Positions 1 through 11,996 are shown, counted from the first letter of the stretch. The stretch: DNA of 64,000 bases from Pratylenchus scribneri (GCA_030063045.1 JAQSEB010000042.1:1984001-2048000), one strand, 5' to 3'. The notes: generated by a model from the letters alone, not told the origin. Made by a program: numbers and translations.

Positions 1-85
1 TTCTTCGGCGAAAATGCCACAGGCGGCCTTCAAAAAAGAGCCAGAGAAAAACATTGGCCAATATAAATGGCCAAAAGGGAATGAA

Positions 86-386
86 ATGGAAAATTGTATA
101 TTCTCCATGTACTCCATTCCGTACACCCTCCTTCTTATCAGCTTCCTCCTTTTGGCCCATGGAAAAGCCGCCGTCGACTCAAATTGCTTGTCGCGGCTAA
201 CATTTTCTAGGCTCCACTTTTTTCCAACAAGCGTACGCTTTTGGCCATTCCGCCAATCGACCCGACATTCATTCATTCATTCCCATTTCTGCTTGGCCTT
301 TGGGCTTATTCCTTTTCCTTTCACGTTTTATTTCCATTTATTCCCATTTAAGGTCTACAAAGGCCTTTCAATTAATTTCCTCTGAA
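86..386 (+). other. possible small secreted ORF upstream of carboxypeptidase
   Basis: An ATG at 86 opens a frame whose residues 8-25 are strongly hydrophobic (YSIPYTLLLISFLLLAHGKA), like a signal peptide. A possible 39-nt intron (GT at about 176, TTTTCTAG ending at about 211) would keep the frame open. It could instead be an alternative first exon of the carboxypeptidase gene, or chance. I see no homology. Confidence 0.2.
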
Positions 387-2400
387 ATGGCCACAAATTC
401 GTTGAATATGTTTGGATTGGTATTTTTGGTTTGCTTGATCCAATCCACAATTGGAGGTGAGGGAAATATCAAAATGGATGGAATAGGAAATGACGTCATA
501 AATTCCATTCCATAGGGTTGTTCTGGGGCACCAAGCCGAAAACATCGTCGGCCAACGATGCTCTTTGGAGCCAATATCATGACCAAAAGGGGATGGAGGA
601 TAAATTGGCACAAATCCACGCAAAATGCCCAAAGTGAATTTTGGAATGGACTGTTCTTTAATTCCGATCATTTCTTACAGTATTACTCGCCTCTACAGTG
701 TTGGACGCAGTGTTGAAGGCCGACAATTGGCTGTCATCGAATTCTCCACGCATCCAGGCCGCCATCAAACATGTGCATTTAATTCTAATTGAAAAAATAT
801 ATGCTCAAATTTTAGTGAAACCCGAAATGAAATATGTGGGAAATATGCACGGGAATGAGGCAATTGGACGCGAATTATTGATCCGATTGGCTGACTACCT
901 TTGTGACCAATGGCGTGCCGGGAATAGGCCAATTGTGGAAATGTTGAACAACACAAATATTCACATTTTGCCGAGCATGAATCCGGATGGATTTGAATTG
1001 GCCTATAAAACAGTGATTAACATATTTTGACCAAACATTAATCCATCCATTTTGTTAGAAAGCGGAAGAACGGGGATGGTTGACTGGCCGAGGGAATGCG
1101 CATGGAGTGGATTTGAATAGGAATTTCCCCGATTTGAATACACTTTTCTACTTCATGGAAAACAAAGGCCTTCCATATTATGACCATTTGTTGGAATTAT
1201 TCCAAAATGGCGAAAACCAACAAGTCAATATCTCTTCTATAGGATAATTATACTTCAATTCCATATTTTTGAAGTTTGAGCCGGAAGTTCGCGGTGTTGG
1301 GGAATGGATTCTGTCTTGGCCATTTGTCATTTCCGCCAATTTGCATGAAGGCGATTTGGTGGCCAACTATCCTTTCGATGAAAGCCCGGACCCAATGGCC
1401 ATTCAGGCTTATGCCAAATCCCCAGACGATAAAACATTCCGGTGAGAGAATTTGTACAAAAACAAATGAATATTCTTTTTTGGTCAGATATATTGCCGAA
1501 ACCTATGCCCGTGCCCATGCCCATATGGCCAAAAATGATCATGCTCCCTGCGATGGAACGGCCCAAAGCAATTTTGGCCGACAAGGTGGAATCACGAATG
1601 GGGCAAAATGGTATTCGGTTGCCGGTGGAATGCAGGATTTCAATTATTTGGCAACAAATGTAAATTGATGGGGAGGAAATACAAACATTCTTGAATCATT
1701 TTTAAGGCATTTGAAATCACATTGGAATTGGGCTGCGAAAAAATGCCCCCAGCTGATCAACTTCCACAACTTTGGGCCGACAATCGCCTCGCCCTTCTCG
1801 AATTCATCCGCCTGGCCCATTTGGGCATCAAAGGCGTTGTGCAGGATGCGGACACGGGGATGCCAATTCCGAATGCCGTTGTTTGGGTGCGAAATGTGAC
1901 AGCCGGACAAAATGCCATCAAACATCCAGTGACCACCTGTGAGTCCCCCTTTAGACAACAATTCCTCATTAAAATTTGTGTAGGGATCACCGGCGACTTT
2001 TTCCGCCCTCTCGTTGCTGGCCAATATCAAGTTGCGGTTGAGGCCGATGGCTACGAAATTGCCATCAAATCGGTGAATGTAAGCCAACAGGCAATGCGAG
2101 AACGGCGTCCAATTTTGGTCAATTTCCAAATGCATCCATTGGCTTCTAATGGCGGGATTGATGGCCAACAAATGGTCGTTGTGCCGGATGAGGAGACCGA
2201 GGAAGAGCCAACAAAGGAGTTTGGTGAAGAAGAAGAGCCGGAAGGAGGATTGGGACCACTTTCGCCTGAACAGGTTTAGCAGCAAATATCAAATAAATGT
2301 CTATCCAACACACTTTTAGGCAGCCGAATTTATTCAACTTTTGCGAATGCAGCAACCGGTTGGCCAACGGACAGCTGGCGCCGCGCATTATGTACAATGA
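387..2400 (+). CDS. egl-21: carboxypeptidase E-like zinc carboxypeptidase (M14, EGL-21/CPE type)
   Basis: Metallocarboxypeptidase that removes C-terminal Lys/Arg from peptides after prohormone-convertase cleavage in secretory vesicles. Ten exons join in frame: 387-456, 516-633, 681-772, 816-1012, 1059-1223, 1275-1441, 1488-1659, 1707-1938, 1984-2273, 2320-2400, giving 527 aa. ATG 387 precedes a hydrophobic signal segment ([13 protein letters not shown]). Family motifs are [16 protein letters not shown], the zinc HxxE in [29 protein letters not shown], and the third zinc ligand His in [17 protein letters not shown] transthyretin-like C-terminal domain follows ([20 protein letters not shown] to VEADGY), then an acidic tail. 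Length fits the CPE/CPD subfamily. CPE orthology rather than carboxypeptidase N or M is inferred; exon 1 is the least certain part. Confidence 0.9.
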
Positions 2401-3373
2401 ATGAATTAAAGAATATTGCCCCTCCGTGTCCAATTCCCCCAATTTTGTTCTCAATCCTCCTCGATGATCTTCATTCCCTTTCCACAATGAAAAAAGATCT
2501 CCTTTGATCCCCCGGTCATTTATGCACCTAATTCTCCTCCATTTTGGCCCCTAATCCTCCTCACCAATAAACGGATATTTATTGTTCACATAATTTGATT
2601 CCATTCCATCTTTTTGTAGATTTATTCTCCGAAATTTTGATTCACCTACTTATTATTAATTATAAATCAAATGGCGACGGACGAGAGCGATACAATGAAT
2701 AAATGGGACAATTTGTTAATAACAGGGATTTTTAATTCATTAAATATGTAGTTTGTCATTAGGAAACAAGGGAAGAATTTTTGGTGCACAACAGCCAATC
2801 CCCGGAAAGACGATAGATACGATTTTATTGAATAGTTGTAAGTGGCTTTTCCTTTAAAATGATTTCGGACAATCAGGCCATCAGCAGAATGGCCTATAAC
2901 TATAACTAAGCACAGATTTTTAGTGATGTAAAATTCCAAAATAATGAGACTAATAAATATAATTAGTGATATAGAAACACAAAAATAGTGACTCCACAAT
3001 TTTACAATTTTTCTTAAAATTTCACCTGTTTTAACATTTAGCATGAAAAGTGCGTACCCCTTTTTGTAAATTCATATTTTTCAAAATAAAAATGGTCAAG
3101 AGAAATTCAAAAATTGGAAACATCATTAACAAAAAATTGGCAAAAAAAATATATGAAGAAAATATTTTGAAAAAAATTTGCGGGGTTCAGTGGCTTCATC
3201 GATCAAGGAGACATTGCAAATGAAAGTCGTATATATAGAAGACGTCTATTCAACTGAAAAATTGTTTGTGAGAAGCATGCAGGGGGAGCAAACTGAACCA
3301 ATCAAATGACCATTGAAATAGTATTATCTCTCTCCCTTTCTTTGCTTCTCTACCCGCCCTCGCTGACCGATCC
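2401..3373. other. intergenic spacer, no gene seen
   Basis: A+T-rich spacer between the carboxypeptidase stop and a MITE. Open frames here are short and show no signal peptide, domain or splice-supported extension. AATAAA-like sites just after 2400 (about 2565) could serve carboxypeptidase polyadenylation. Confidence 0.5.
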
Positions 3374-3381
3374 ATCCAGCC

Positions 3382-3637
3382 TAGGGATCGGCAAATGTCG
3401 CTATGTGCATAAAATGTGCAAAAGAGAATAGGCGGCTAGAGGAAAAATGCACATTTTATGCACATTTTTTTGTAAGGAGGAAAATGTGTCTTTTAAAGGA
3501 GGAAAATGTGTCTCTCCTTTTTCCTCTTGAGCGAGAGAGTATTGAAGCGTCGGAGAAAAAATTTTCTAGAGAAAACGACAAATGGGCGAAATGTGAAAGA
3601 CACATTTTTTGCGCAAAGCGACATTTGCCGATCCCTA
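3382..3637. mobile_element. hAT-type MITE, 256 bp
   Basis: Perfect 21-bp terminal inverted repeats lie at 3382-3402 and 3617-3637, beginning TAGGGATCGGCAAATG. The element is flanked by an exact 8-bp direct repeat, ATCCAGCC, at 3374-3381 and 3638-3645. TAGGG termini plus 8-bp duplications are the signature of hAT-superfamily elements. The interior repeats AAATGTGC-type motifs on both strands and encodes no transposase, so this is a non-autonomous copy. The identical TSDs suggest a fairly recent insertion. Confidence 0.88.
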
Positions 3638-3645
3638 ATCCAGCC

Positions 3646-4290
3646 AGCCTTGACCCCGTTTTGACCATGCGAAATAATGAATGGGAAGCACACAGCTGCT
3701 TTTCCCACTCTCTAGTCAATTTTCTTACTTCTCTGCCCTATAATTCCATTAGCAAATTGGGAAGGTATGTATAATAAGTAAATAACTAAAATTATCTTTA
3801 ATATTTTAATTATTTAATTTACCTTCTTCTGTTTCTTCTGTTTCTATTGTTGATGTTAAATTGATCATTTATTCGGTTTTATTTTTTATCTGAATCCGGA
3901 CAATGGAACTTACATTCCTCAATTTTTATATTGTTTACACTTTTCATTCCAGCATTCATTCATCCATCCATCGTCGATCGTCCATCCATTTTTCAACTTT
4001 TATCAATTCCAAAATCAATGAAAACCGCACTCACCACAATCACATTTTACAATCGAATGAAAATCTCACCCCATAGTTTATTATTCATTTTGTTGCCCAG
4101 CATCGGCACGTACTTTCACATTTTTTTATCTTCCGATTCCCATTTTTCCACTTTTTTAATCGACTAGTCTACATTTCAAAGTGCATAAATCAAAAAAATA
4201 TTTTACTTTTTTAGATCGATTATATCAAACAAGGGATAATTTTAATTATTTACTCCATTCCTTCATTTTTTTGTCTGTAAACAAAAGAAG
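3646..4290. other. intergenic spacer upstream of elongase
   Basis: Pyrimidine-rich A+T-rich sequence between the MITE and the elongase start. It presumably holds the elongase promoter, but I cannot point to a specific element. ORFs in it look random. Confidence 0.4.
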
Positions 4291-5562
4291 ATGGCCAAAT
4301 ATGAATACAATCCCAGATATGGGCCGGACAATTATTCTTATGTTGTGCCCTATGAACTTTCATTTGATGTGGTCAGCTCAACCCAATGGATGCAACGCAA
4401 TTGGGGCCATTCCTTCACACTCTCCTTCCTCTACATTGTCGCAATATTCGGCGCACAAAGGGTTTTTTAACAATTTAAAATTGAATTTATTTTTATCCTA
4501 ATAATAGTACATGAGCACTCGACAACCTTTTGCCCTGGACCAAGCATTGTTCTGGTGGAACATTGGATTGGCAACATTTTCGGCAATTGGCGCAATTCGA
4601 ATGGTTCCTGAATTGTTTTGGTTTGTTTTTTTTTCAAATTTAAATATCAAACGAAAATCCATTTTATTTAAAGGGCGGTTGGCTCCAATTCGTTCATCTA
4701 TTCAATTTGTACGGCTTCTTATGCACAAGGTATCACCGGCTTTTGGACCGAAAAATTTGCAATGTCAAAGGTAAAATCTATAATGGATAAGGAAATACAA
4801 ATAAAATTAATTCTTAGGTTTTTGAATTCGTCGACACAGCATTCATTGTTTTGCGCAAAAAACCGCTCATTTTTCTGCATTGGTACCATCATCTCACGGT
4901 TTTTATCTTTTTTAGATCAATATTAATCTATTCATAAAATCATTTAAGGTATTGATTTACACTTGGATGCTCTACAAAGACCACACCGCCAGCGGCCGTT
5001 GGTTCATCTCCATGAATTACACTGTCCATGCATTCATGTATTAATTTACAATTTAATTTCAATAATATCAATCAAATTTAAGGTATTTTTACTATGCACT
5101 TCGGGCATTGCGCTACAAATTGCCAAAGCCGGCCGCAATGATGATTACAATCCTTCAAATTGCGCAAATGGTCGTTGGGGTTGGCATTGGACTCATCACT
5201 TATAGGTTAATAAATATTAATAATATCAATTTTAATTAAATTTGATTGCAGACTGAAAGTTGCTGGGATTGAATGCCAACACACTTGGTCCAATCTTTAT
5301 GCCTCCTTCATCATCTACTTCTCATATTTTCTGCTTTTTTGCAATTTCTACTACCGGACATATTTGTGCAAAGGAAATCGATATTCAACCATTGGCCGCC
5401 CCACTTCTTCATCTCCAACCAAGACGGCAATTCGGGTTAATTCATCGGATGATTTGCTCGCAAATGAGGCGGTGGCCGCTGCGGTTGTCAGGTGGGTCAA
5501 TGGAATAAAATAATTTAAATAAATTATTTAAATTCAGTAGCACGGATGTTCTCATTGGATGA
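4291..5562 (+). CDS. very-long-chain fatty acid elongase (ELO family)
   Basis: Multi-pass ER enzyme that condenses malonyl-CoA with acyl-CoA in fatty-acid elongation. Eight exons join in frame: 4291-4461, 4508-4620, 4674-4770, 4818-4898, 4949-5037, 5083-5205, 5252-5491, 5538-5562 (312 aa). Diagnostic motifs in order are [31 protein letters not shown], the catalytic histidine box [24 protein letters not shown] and the [15 protein letters not shown] region. The last loop ends in a basic/serine-rich cytosolic tail. Several hydrophobic segments match the family's seven-helix layout. All introns are 46-53 nt GT-AG. It resembles the nematode ELO-3/5/6 group, but I cannot assign the paralogue or substrate length. 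Confidence 0.92.
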
Positions 5563-6299
5563 ATTTTTGGCCAGCAGAACACGAATGAAGGAGGATGATC
5601 GAACATTCCATTTACATTTATTTTGCTTGTTTATTAATTGAATGTTTTCCTCAAATTTGTTTGCGCTTTAATCATCCCCTCTTCCCCATCAATTTTCTTG
5701 CCCAAAATATTTCCATCCATTTTTTTTGTTGACATTCCCACCAATCATTTTCCATCCCCGGTAATAATTCTCCTCCACCAATTTTAGCATCCAATTTCCG
5801 ATTTTCCTTCTCCAAATTTGCATAATTCGATTTTATGGACACTTCGTGCTGCGCATTGTGACCTCCCATCATCCACATTAATTTGTTTTTTTACGCAAAT
5901 TCCGGAGGAAATAAATTATTTTTAAACATTTTTGTTATTTTCGATAAATTATTTTATTTTCACTCAATTCCCGATTGGATTAGAAAAATTAAGCAACTAA
6001 TTTTTATTATGATTAAGAAATTCTAATTTGCAATGTAAATCATTAAATTTGGCTTGACCAAATTGGAATTATTTGATTAGATGGATTTTATTTGGACTTT
6101 TGGAGGATGTTAAGGTGAATATTATTATTGTACTTTTATTATTTAATATTTGAATAATTTCGGAGATCATTTTTCGCATTCAATAGAGAATTTCTATTAC
6201 AGTACACCAAAAAAATAGAAATGCAATTTGGGCCCATCGAGTGGGTTGGTTGCTGGTTGGCTGTTGTCTTTTTCATTCAATTTATTCATCAATTTTATT
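5563..6299. other. intergenic spacer between convergent genes
   Basis: A+T-rich spacer between the elongase stop and the stop of the minus-strand peptide gene. It likely holds both 3' UTRs. No supported coding sequence. Confidence 0.4.
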
Positions 6300-6889
6300 T
6301 TATTTTTCCTCTGATCGGCGTTTCCTCATTAAACATTGGATTGGGGAATAAAAGCATGGACGCATTCTTTTGTATTGTCGGCCCATCCGTCCACTTCCGA
6401 ATTCGTCCGCTAGCAAATGTCGCATTTGGCGGCGAGGAATTGCCTGAATTTAATTTTGACAATGCGAATGAATTTATGGCCCCAAAATTGTCCAACCTGA
6501 TCTCCGGATGCCCTCTCCAAATTTTTCCCTCCAAAAATTGTTCCACGTTCCCTGCTGGACAATTTTGGCGGTGTCTTTTCATCGTCATCCTCAATTTCCT
6601 CCTCCACCATCAAAACTTTTGGTTCCTCTGCTGCTGAATCGACGTAGATTTGGGGTTTTTGAATTGCGGAAGACCGTGGGGCTGATGGCCTTAAAATGGA
6701 AACGGAATTGAGGGAAAGGACAAGTTTGACTAACCGATCAAAAAACGAGTTGCTGAAATAGCCGGAGGGCAAATAAAAATGTTGGGTGTAATAACCGGAA
6801 ACAAAATTGTTGCTGAGAAGGAAAAAAGTGGAGAGGAAGAGAATTGGCAGGATAGAGGAGGATTGGAAGACAATTTGGAGTTGGCCCAT
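6300..6889 (-). CDS. allatostatin-C-like neuropeptide precursor
   Basis: Three exons on the minus strand, 6889-6735, 6689-6497 and 6443-6300, joined by GT-AG introns of 45 and 53 nt, give a 163-aa precursor. Residues 11-32 form a signal peptide (ILPILFLSTFFLLSNNFVSG). An acidic spacer follows (EEEIEDDDEK). The last exon encodes QYKR-MRPCFYSPIQCLM-RKRR: a peptide with Cys-x6-Cys between dibasic sites. CFYSPIQC matches the arthropod allatostatin-C core CYFNPISC (C, two aromatics, small polar, P-I, C), so a disulfide-cyclised ligand for somatostatin/AST-C-type receptors is inferred. Unspliced reading runs into a stop before the peptide, so the gene is easily missed. The carboxypeptidase E-like gene at 0.4-2.4 kb would trim its basic C-terminus. 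Confidence 0.75.
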
Positions 6890-9800
6890 TTCAGATTTGG
6901 GGCTTGTTTCAAAAATGAGAAGCTGAAATGGATTTCAAGGAATTTAACAAGTTTTGAAATAGAAGGAACAAATTTGGGAGGAAAATGATAGCATCAAAAT
7001 GTAGGAATGGAAATCCCTCGAGGGAATTGGATGGATGGCAATGAACATGGCCAAATTGACATGGAATGGAATGGCCGGAATTGAGGAAGTCTTGATTGGA
7101 ACGAATGCTGGTTGAATTGGGGAAAAGGATGAACTTTGATGATGCCAAAAATGCTAGGAAATGGATGGAAAAGGAGGGAGGTGGCAAGAATGGGCAATAA
7201 TGGAACCAAAGATGATGGCATTTATTTGATATTATTTGGCATTATTTTTATGATGCGCAAATAAACAAAATTGTGGGTTGGATGGCATCAAAATGGCTGG
7301 TTGGAAAAGATTTAAATAAAATGATTTTCCCAAATTTGGAAGAGCCAAGACAGATGAAATTAATGTTCCTTTCGATACCGAATTTAGAAGCAATTGAACA
7401 TTTATTGAGAGGAGGGGACAAAAGGAGATTAATTGGAATGAAAGGGAATGAAGAAGGGGGAGGGCAACTCTTTTATGCATAAATAATTCAACCAACCAAT
7501 TCATTCTTTTTTGGCACATTTTGAGGAATTAAATATGCCGAATGGAAAAATGAAAATAAAAATGAAGAAATGAAGAAATGAACATTTCCAGAATAATTCT
7601 GTGCTTTGAATTCTTTTATGGAAGTTGGAAGGTTCTTACCATTTTTTAGATAAATTTGAGAAGAATGTTTATATATTCCTCCTTCGGATAATGCTGGATG
7701 GAAATTGCATAAATATTATGAAAGATTTGGACATTTTTAGGGCCAAAATATGTTTGGATGGTTGAATGGCATTTGCGCGAATTTGACGGATTCCATGACG
7801 ATGCGAATATTCCTCAAAAATCCAGAGGGAGGAAGTGGATTTGGGGGAAATTTGACACTTTAAGTGGGCATAAAGGGCACAAAAAAGGCCTTCTTTGGTT
7901 TAAAAATTGACACATTCCCTCAACGGAACCTTTTTTGACACAAAATGAGTGTACTAAAAAGTCATCCTTTACCCATTCTTTGTTCCGACCTGCGGGTCAT
8001 TCAATAAATGAGGTAGGTCATTGGGGAAACTAAATCCGGGCATAAACCCCAAATTCTGTGGGTTTATTTTTTGTTTGAAATGGGGGAATTGGGGGTGGCG
8101 AAAATAAATGGACGGAGGGCGTCAAATTGGGCAAATGAGGGTGGAATGGCATTTTTGACATCAGAAAAACAGGAAAATGGATTTGGCCAAGTAAATGAGC
8201 TAGAAGGGAAATGGGCATTGGCCAAAAGGGAATAACGTCAAATTATTGGTCCTTTAATTTGAATCTGAAGTAAATTCATCTTTTTTATTGTTCAATTGGC
8301 TGTGAGGAAATGACAAGAATAATAAATAAACAATAATCAAAAATAACCATTTAAGAAGAGAATATGGTAGATGAAGAATAGAAGAGAATGAGATTTTTTG
8401 AGGGTTGAATCCGAATCCACTTTCATTTCATGCCACGTGAAAGACATCGCTTTTTTCTTAAATTTGCCGTAAGACAAATCATTTGGGTTGGTCTATGGAA
8501 AAACAGGAAATCTGCCGAAGGAGTGACGTAAAGAAAATGTGGGATGGAGATTTTGGAAATTTTGGAGAAGTGTAAATCCTCCAAAATTCAGGAGAAAAAA
8601 TTGATGATGGCATCACGCAAACACCCGGCCAAAATATTGTTGATGACTGGAACTTTGAAGATGGATATTTGAAAGGAGTGAATTTGGGCAGATATTATTG
8701 AAATTTAAGTATAAATAATTTTTTGAGAATATGCAGATTTGTTCCAGGAATTTGGTTGCATTTTCAATAGCTTAATCCATCAACTAATCATGGAACAATA
8801 TGGACTAATTCAAAGTGGAAGTAAAATACAGCAAAATGGAACAATCTTTTATTAATCATTAGCATTTTCAATTCATTCCTTTTTTTGAATTATTTTATGA
8901 AAAAAGTTAAAAAAGAATTATGGAAATTTGCAAAATGAAATGGCACATGCTTCGGATTTTATAAAGGAAATAATACAATTTTAAGGGAACTTATGTTTCA
9001 ATGCTTTTTTTGTGTTTTCTGCTTAAACTTTGAAAAAATTGTATCGAAAGTAGGCAAACTTGGCTAAGAATATGCGCGCCAGTCGCAAAAAATAGTATTC
9101 GACGATTTTTCGGCCCTAAATGAATTTAGTTTAGGGAGAAAATGTATTGTGGAAAATGGCATTTTCGTACAGCAGCAGAATGTACCGTCCAAACTGCTTT
9201 ATTTGTCCCCATTTTGGACCAAGTAAATTGAATTTTGCCGCACCCATTCATTCATTTTGTCCTTCCATAGAAGAGCAAGTTCAGAGCGGATTTTTCGTCA
9301 TCATCCATTCCTGCGCTATCCGAATCAAATTCTCTCCCGCACTCTTTCTCCCTTTATTCATTTTACTCGTTTAAGGCCAATTTCCTTAAGGCCAAAAGGA
9401 GAACTTTATTTGGCCGTACTTTCTTTCGGAAGGGCATTTATTTGTTTTTGGCCTTAAGCAGAAAGATGGTTATTGGATGGAAAATATTAGCATCCGATTA
9501 TTTTGGACAATTTGATTATAACTGAAATGTTTTTTCAGTTCAAATCAATGTAAAAATGAATGAATCTATCCGTCCATTTTGTGATATTTTACGGCATTTT
9601 CCGTCAACATCACAAATTAAAATGGGATTGAAAATGAAAAGGTGTTGGCTTGGCCTTTGTTCGCATTTTTTGGCCATCAACAAAAATTCTCTTGTCCTCT
9701 TTTTGTGGTAGAAAAAAAAGGAAACATCGCGTGTGCTTTTTTTGAATTTGAAATTTTTTTGCCAGACAAACCAACAAAAAGGGGAAAACTTTTTGGACTT

Positions 9801-9967
9801 TTCCGGAAGTTCGAGATTTCTCTGGAATTTGAGAATCTCGGCCAGTTTTTAGTGAGTTTATTTCCAGAATAAAAGTGGGAAATGGTGCCCTAAATGAGTA
9901 TTATTCTCAGGAGTGCAGGCATTAAGTACTAATTGCGGATTGCGCAGATGAGATGTTGATTTAATTA
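6890..9967. other. long spacer upstream of the peptide gene, no gene recognised
   Basis: About 3 kb with several ORFs of 60-100 codons, none with a domain or supported splicing. Base composition is rich in AATGG/CCATT and GGCCA words, which keeps random frames open. A short inverted repeat (CCTTAAGGCCAAAA near 9384, TTTTGGCCTTAAG near 9450) is the only structure I noticed. Confidence 0.4.
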
Positions 9968-10171
9968 TTATTCCATTTTTTGAGTGGATGGCATTGAAGA
10001 GAAAAATACTAAAAAACATTCTCTCTCCGTATTCATCCTCAGAAGTCGGAAATTGTCCAATTTGCACACAAATTCATCATCACCTTCCACCGTTGGAACA
10101 TTCCCAAAAAAATGTGCAATTAAGCAAAAAAAAGAGCAATAAAATTGCAAATTGCCGAGGGCAAGCATCAT
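9968..10171 (-). CDS. possible small secreted protein
   Basis: ATG at 10171 (a second at 10168) opens a 67-aa frame starting with a hydrophobic stretch (LQFYCSFFCLIAHFFG), followed by VPTVEGDDEFVCKL. This looks like a signal peptide with a charged mature part containing few cysteines. It sits in a local GC island. It may continue by splicing; a second open frame overlaps at 9858-10067. No family recognised; chance ORF is quite possible. Confidence 0.25.
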   Translation of the reverse strand: MMLALGNLQFYCSFFCLIAHFFGNVPTVEGDDEFVCKLDNFRLLRMNTERECFLVFFSSMPSTQKME

Positions 10172-10839
10172 CCCACCACCCCCATTTGGGCATTGCTTGC
10201 CCCGCCTCCCCCGTAATCATTTTACCATAAAAAAGTAAAGAGGGAATGAATGAATAAATGCACAATGCATCCAACCAGCCATGAAGAACCCATCGTTTGT
10301 ATTTTTTTTTTGACTAATAAAAGTGGTGCCATTGAAGTTTGTTTGTACTTTTTGATGGCCTCAATTGGTGTCAGAATAGTCGGAATAAGGAAAGTAGGGG
10401 AAAGAGGATGAGGAAATGAATTTTACCGGGAATTCGGGGGAAGATTGGGGAAAAAGACAAGTGGCCAACAAATTAGGAGGAAAATTGGTGAGACCAAAAT
10501 GGAATCTACCTAAGAAGTTGGATGGACAAAACACCCACACATTCGGCGGCACCAAAATTGGATGTGAATTGTGGATATTGTGCTATTTTTGGATTTGTAT
10601 AAATAAATTCATTTGCAATTAATCCCGGAGCAGTAGAGGATTGGTCTTTAACTATATCCATTTTTATAGCAGTGCAAATTGAAAATTTTGATGTGTTTTT
10701 TCAACTAATTGAATATACTTGCGGGTGCGATTCACCGAAAAAATTATCGTGCTCCTTCAAAAATTAAAAAATAAATTAAAGAGGAATTAATTCGATTATG
10801 AGGAGTACGGTATTCCAAAATTTTCCCTTTGATGTGTTT
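10172..10839. other. spacer before minisatellite
   Basis: No coding signal that survives inspection; short ORFs on both strands lack any feature. Confidence 0.35.
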
Positions 10840-11430
10840 CTTCTTTTTTGGAAAAAGTGCAAAATTATTCTTTCCGGAATGAAACACAAATCTTTCCGGA
10901 AAAGTGCAAATTAATCAGAAAAAGTGCAAATTAATTCTTTCCGGAATGAAACACAAATAAAAAGTGCAAATTAATTCTTTCCGGAATGAAACACAAATAA
11001 AAAGTGCAAATTAATTCTTTCCGGAATGAAACACAAATAAAAAGTGCAAATTAATTCTTTCCGGAATGAAACACAAATAAAAAGTGCAAATTAATTCTTT
11101 CCGGAATGAAACACAAATCTTTCCGGAAAAAGTGCAAATTAATTCTTTCCGGAATGAAACACAAATAAAAAGTGCAAATTAATTCTTTCCGGAATGAAAC
11201 ACAAATAAAAAGTGCAAATTAATTCTTTCCGGAATGAAACACATATAAAAAAGTGCAAATTTAAAAAGTGCAAATTAATTCTTTCCGGAATGAAACACAA
11301 ATAAAAAGTGCAAATTAATTCTTTCCGGAATGAAACACAAATCTATCCGGAAAAAGCGCAAATTAATTCTTTCCGGGATGAAACACAAATCTATCCGGAA
11401 AAATCGCAAATTAATTCTTTCCGGAATATC
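10840..11430. repeat. 40-bp minisatellite, about 12-13 copies
   Basis: Tandem array whose dominant unit is 40 bp, built around AATTAATTCTTTCCGGAATG followed by AAACACAAATAAAAAGTGCA. Central copies are virtually identical, while edge copies carry insertions (extra TCTTTCCGGAA blocks), a CCGGGATG variant and a truncated last unit. Every unit contains the palindrome TTCCGGAA. It lies in a gene-poor stretch between the peptide gene and the Rac gene. Confidence 0.9.
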
Positions 11431-11996
11431 GTAATCTTTCTCTCAAATGAAACCAGTTCCCCTTTTTCCTTATTATACATTTTCTAGGAGAAACATTCTG
11501 AGAATAAATTACAGTAGACCCAAAAATGCTTTTTAATTTAAATAAATTTGCTTAGAGAATTATATAGAACATAAAAAGGCACACTTTATTTAATCAAAGT
11601 TTTGAGTTACAGGATATTTTCCAGAAAAATTAGTTGAATGTAAAATGGATTGATTAGTTATTTTAGATTCGAATTTGGACATTCACAACAAAAATATGTG
11701 AAATATGTAACGGGGAATATATAATTTGTGCAAAAGCGAAAAAAGTAAGCAAAATTAGGCAAATTGTTCTATAGGTTCATCAACAATAAGAAAGAAAATG
11801 AATAAATTATTAAAAGTGTAAGTAGTCAAAATTGGTTGAATGCAAAATTGAGGGAGTAGAATGGAAGAAGAAGGAGGGGATAAGCACCTTTGGAGTGGTG
11901 GTCATCAGCAAAAATTGAAAAAAAAAATGAACAATTTGAGTGAATGTTTTTAAATGAATTAAATCGGCCATCATTTCCTTCATCCATTTCCATCAT
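11431..11996. other. spacer, likely Rac 3' flank
   Basis: A+T-rich, no coding sequence seen. It lies downstream of the minus-strand Rac gene. Confidence 0.4.

Noticed and set aside
14..385. A 123-codon ORF as a whole gene
   Set aside because: Only the central signal-like part is interesting; the rest is pyrimidine-rich noise, so it is kept only as a low-confidence candidate.
6410..6889. The unspliced 159-codon ORF as the mature product
   Set aside because: It reads through two good GT-AG introns and ends before the dibasic-flanked cyclic peptide; the spliced model is more coherent.
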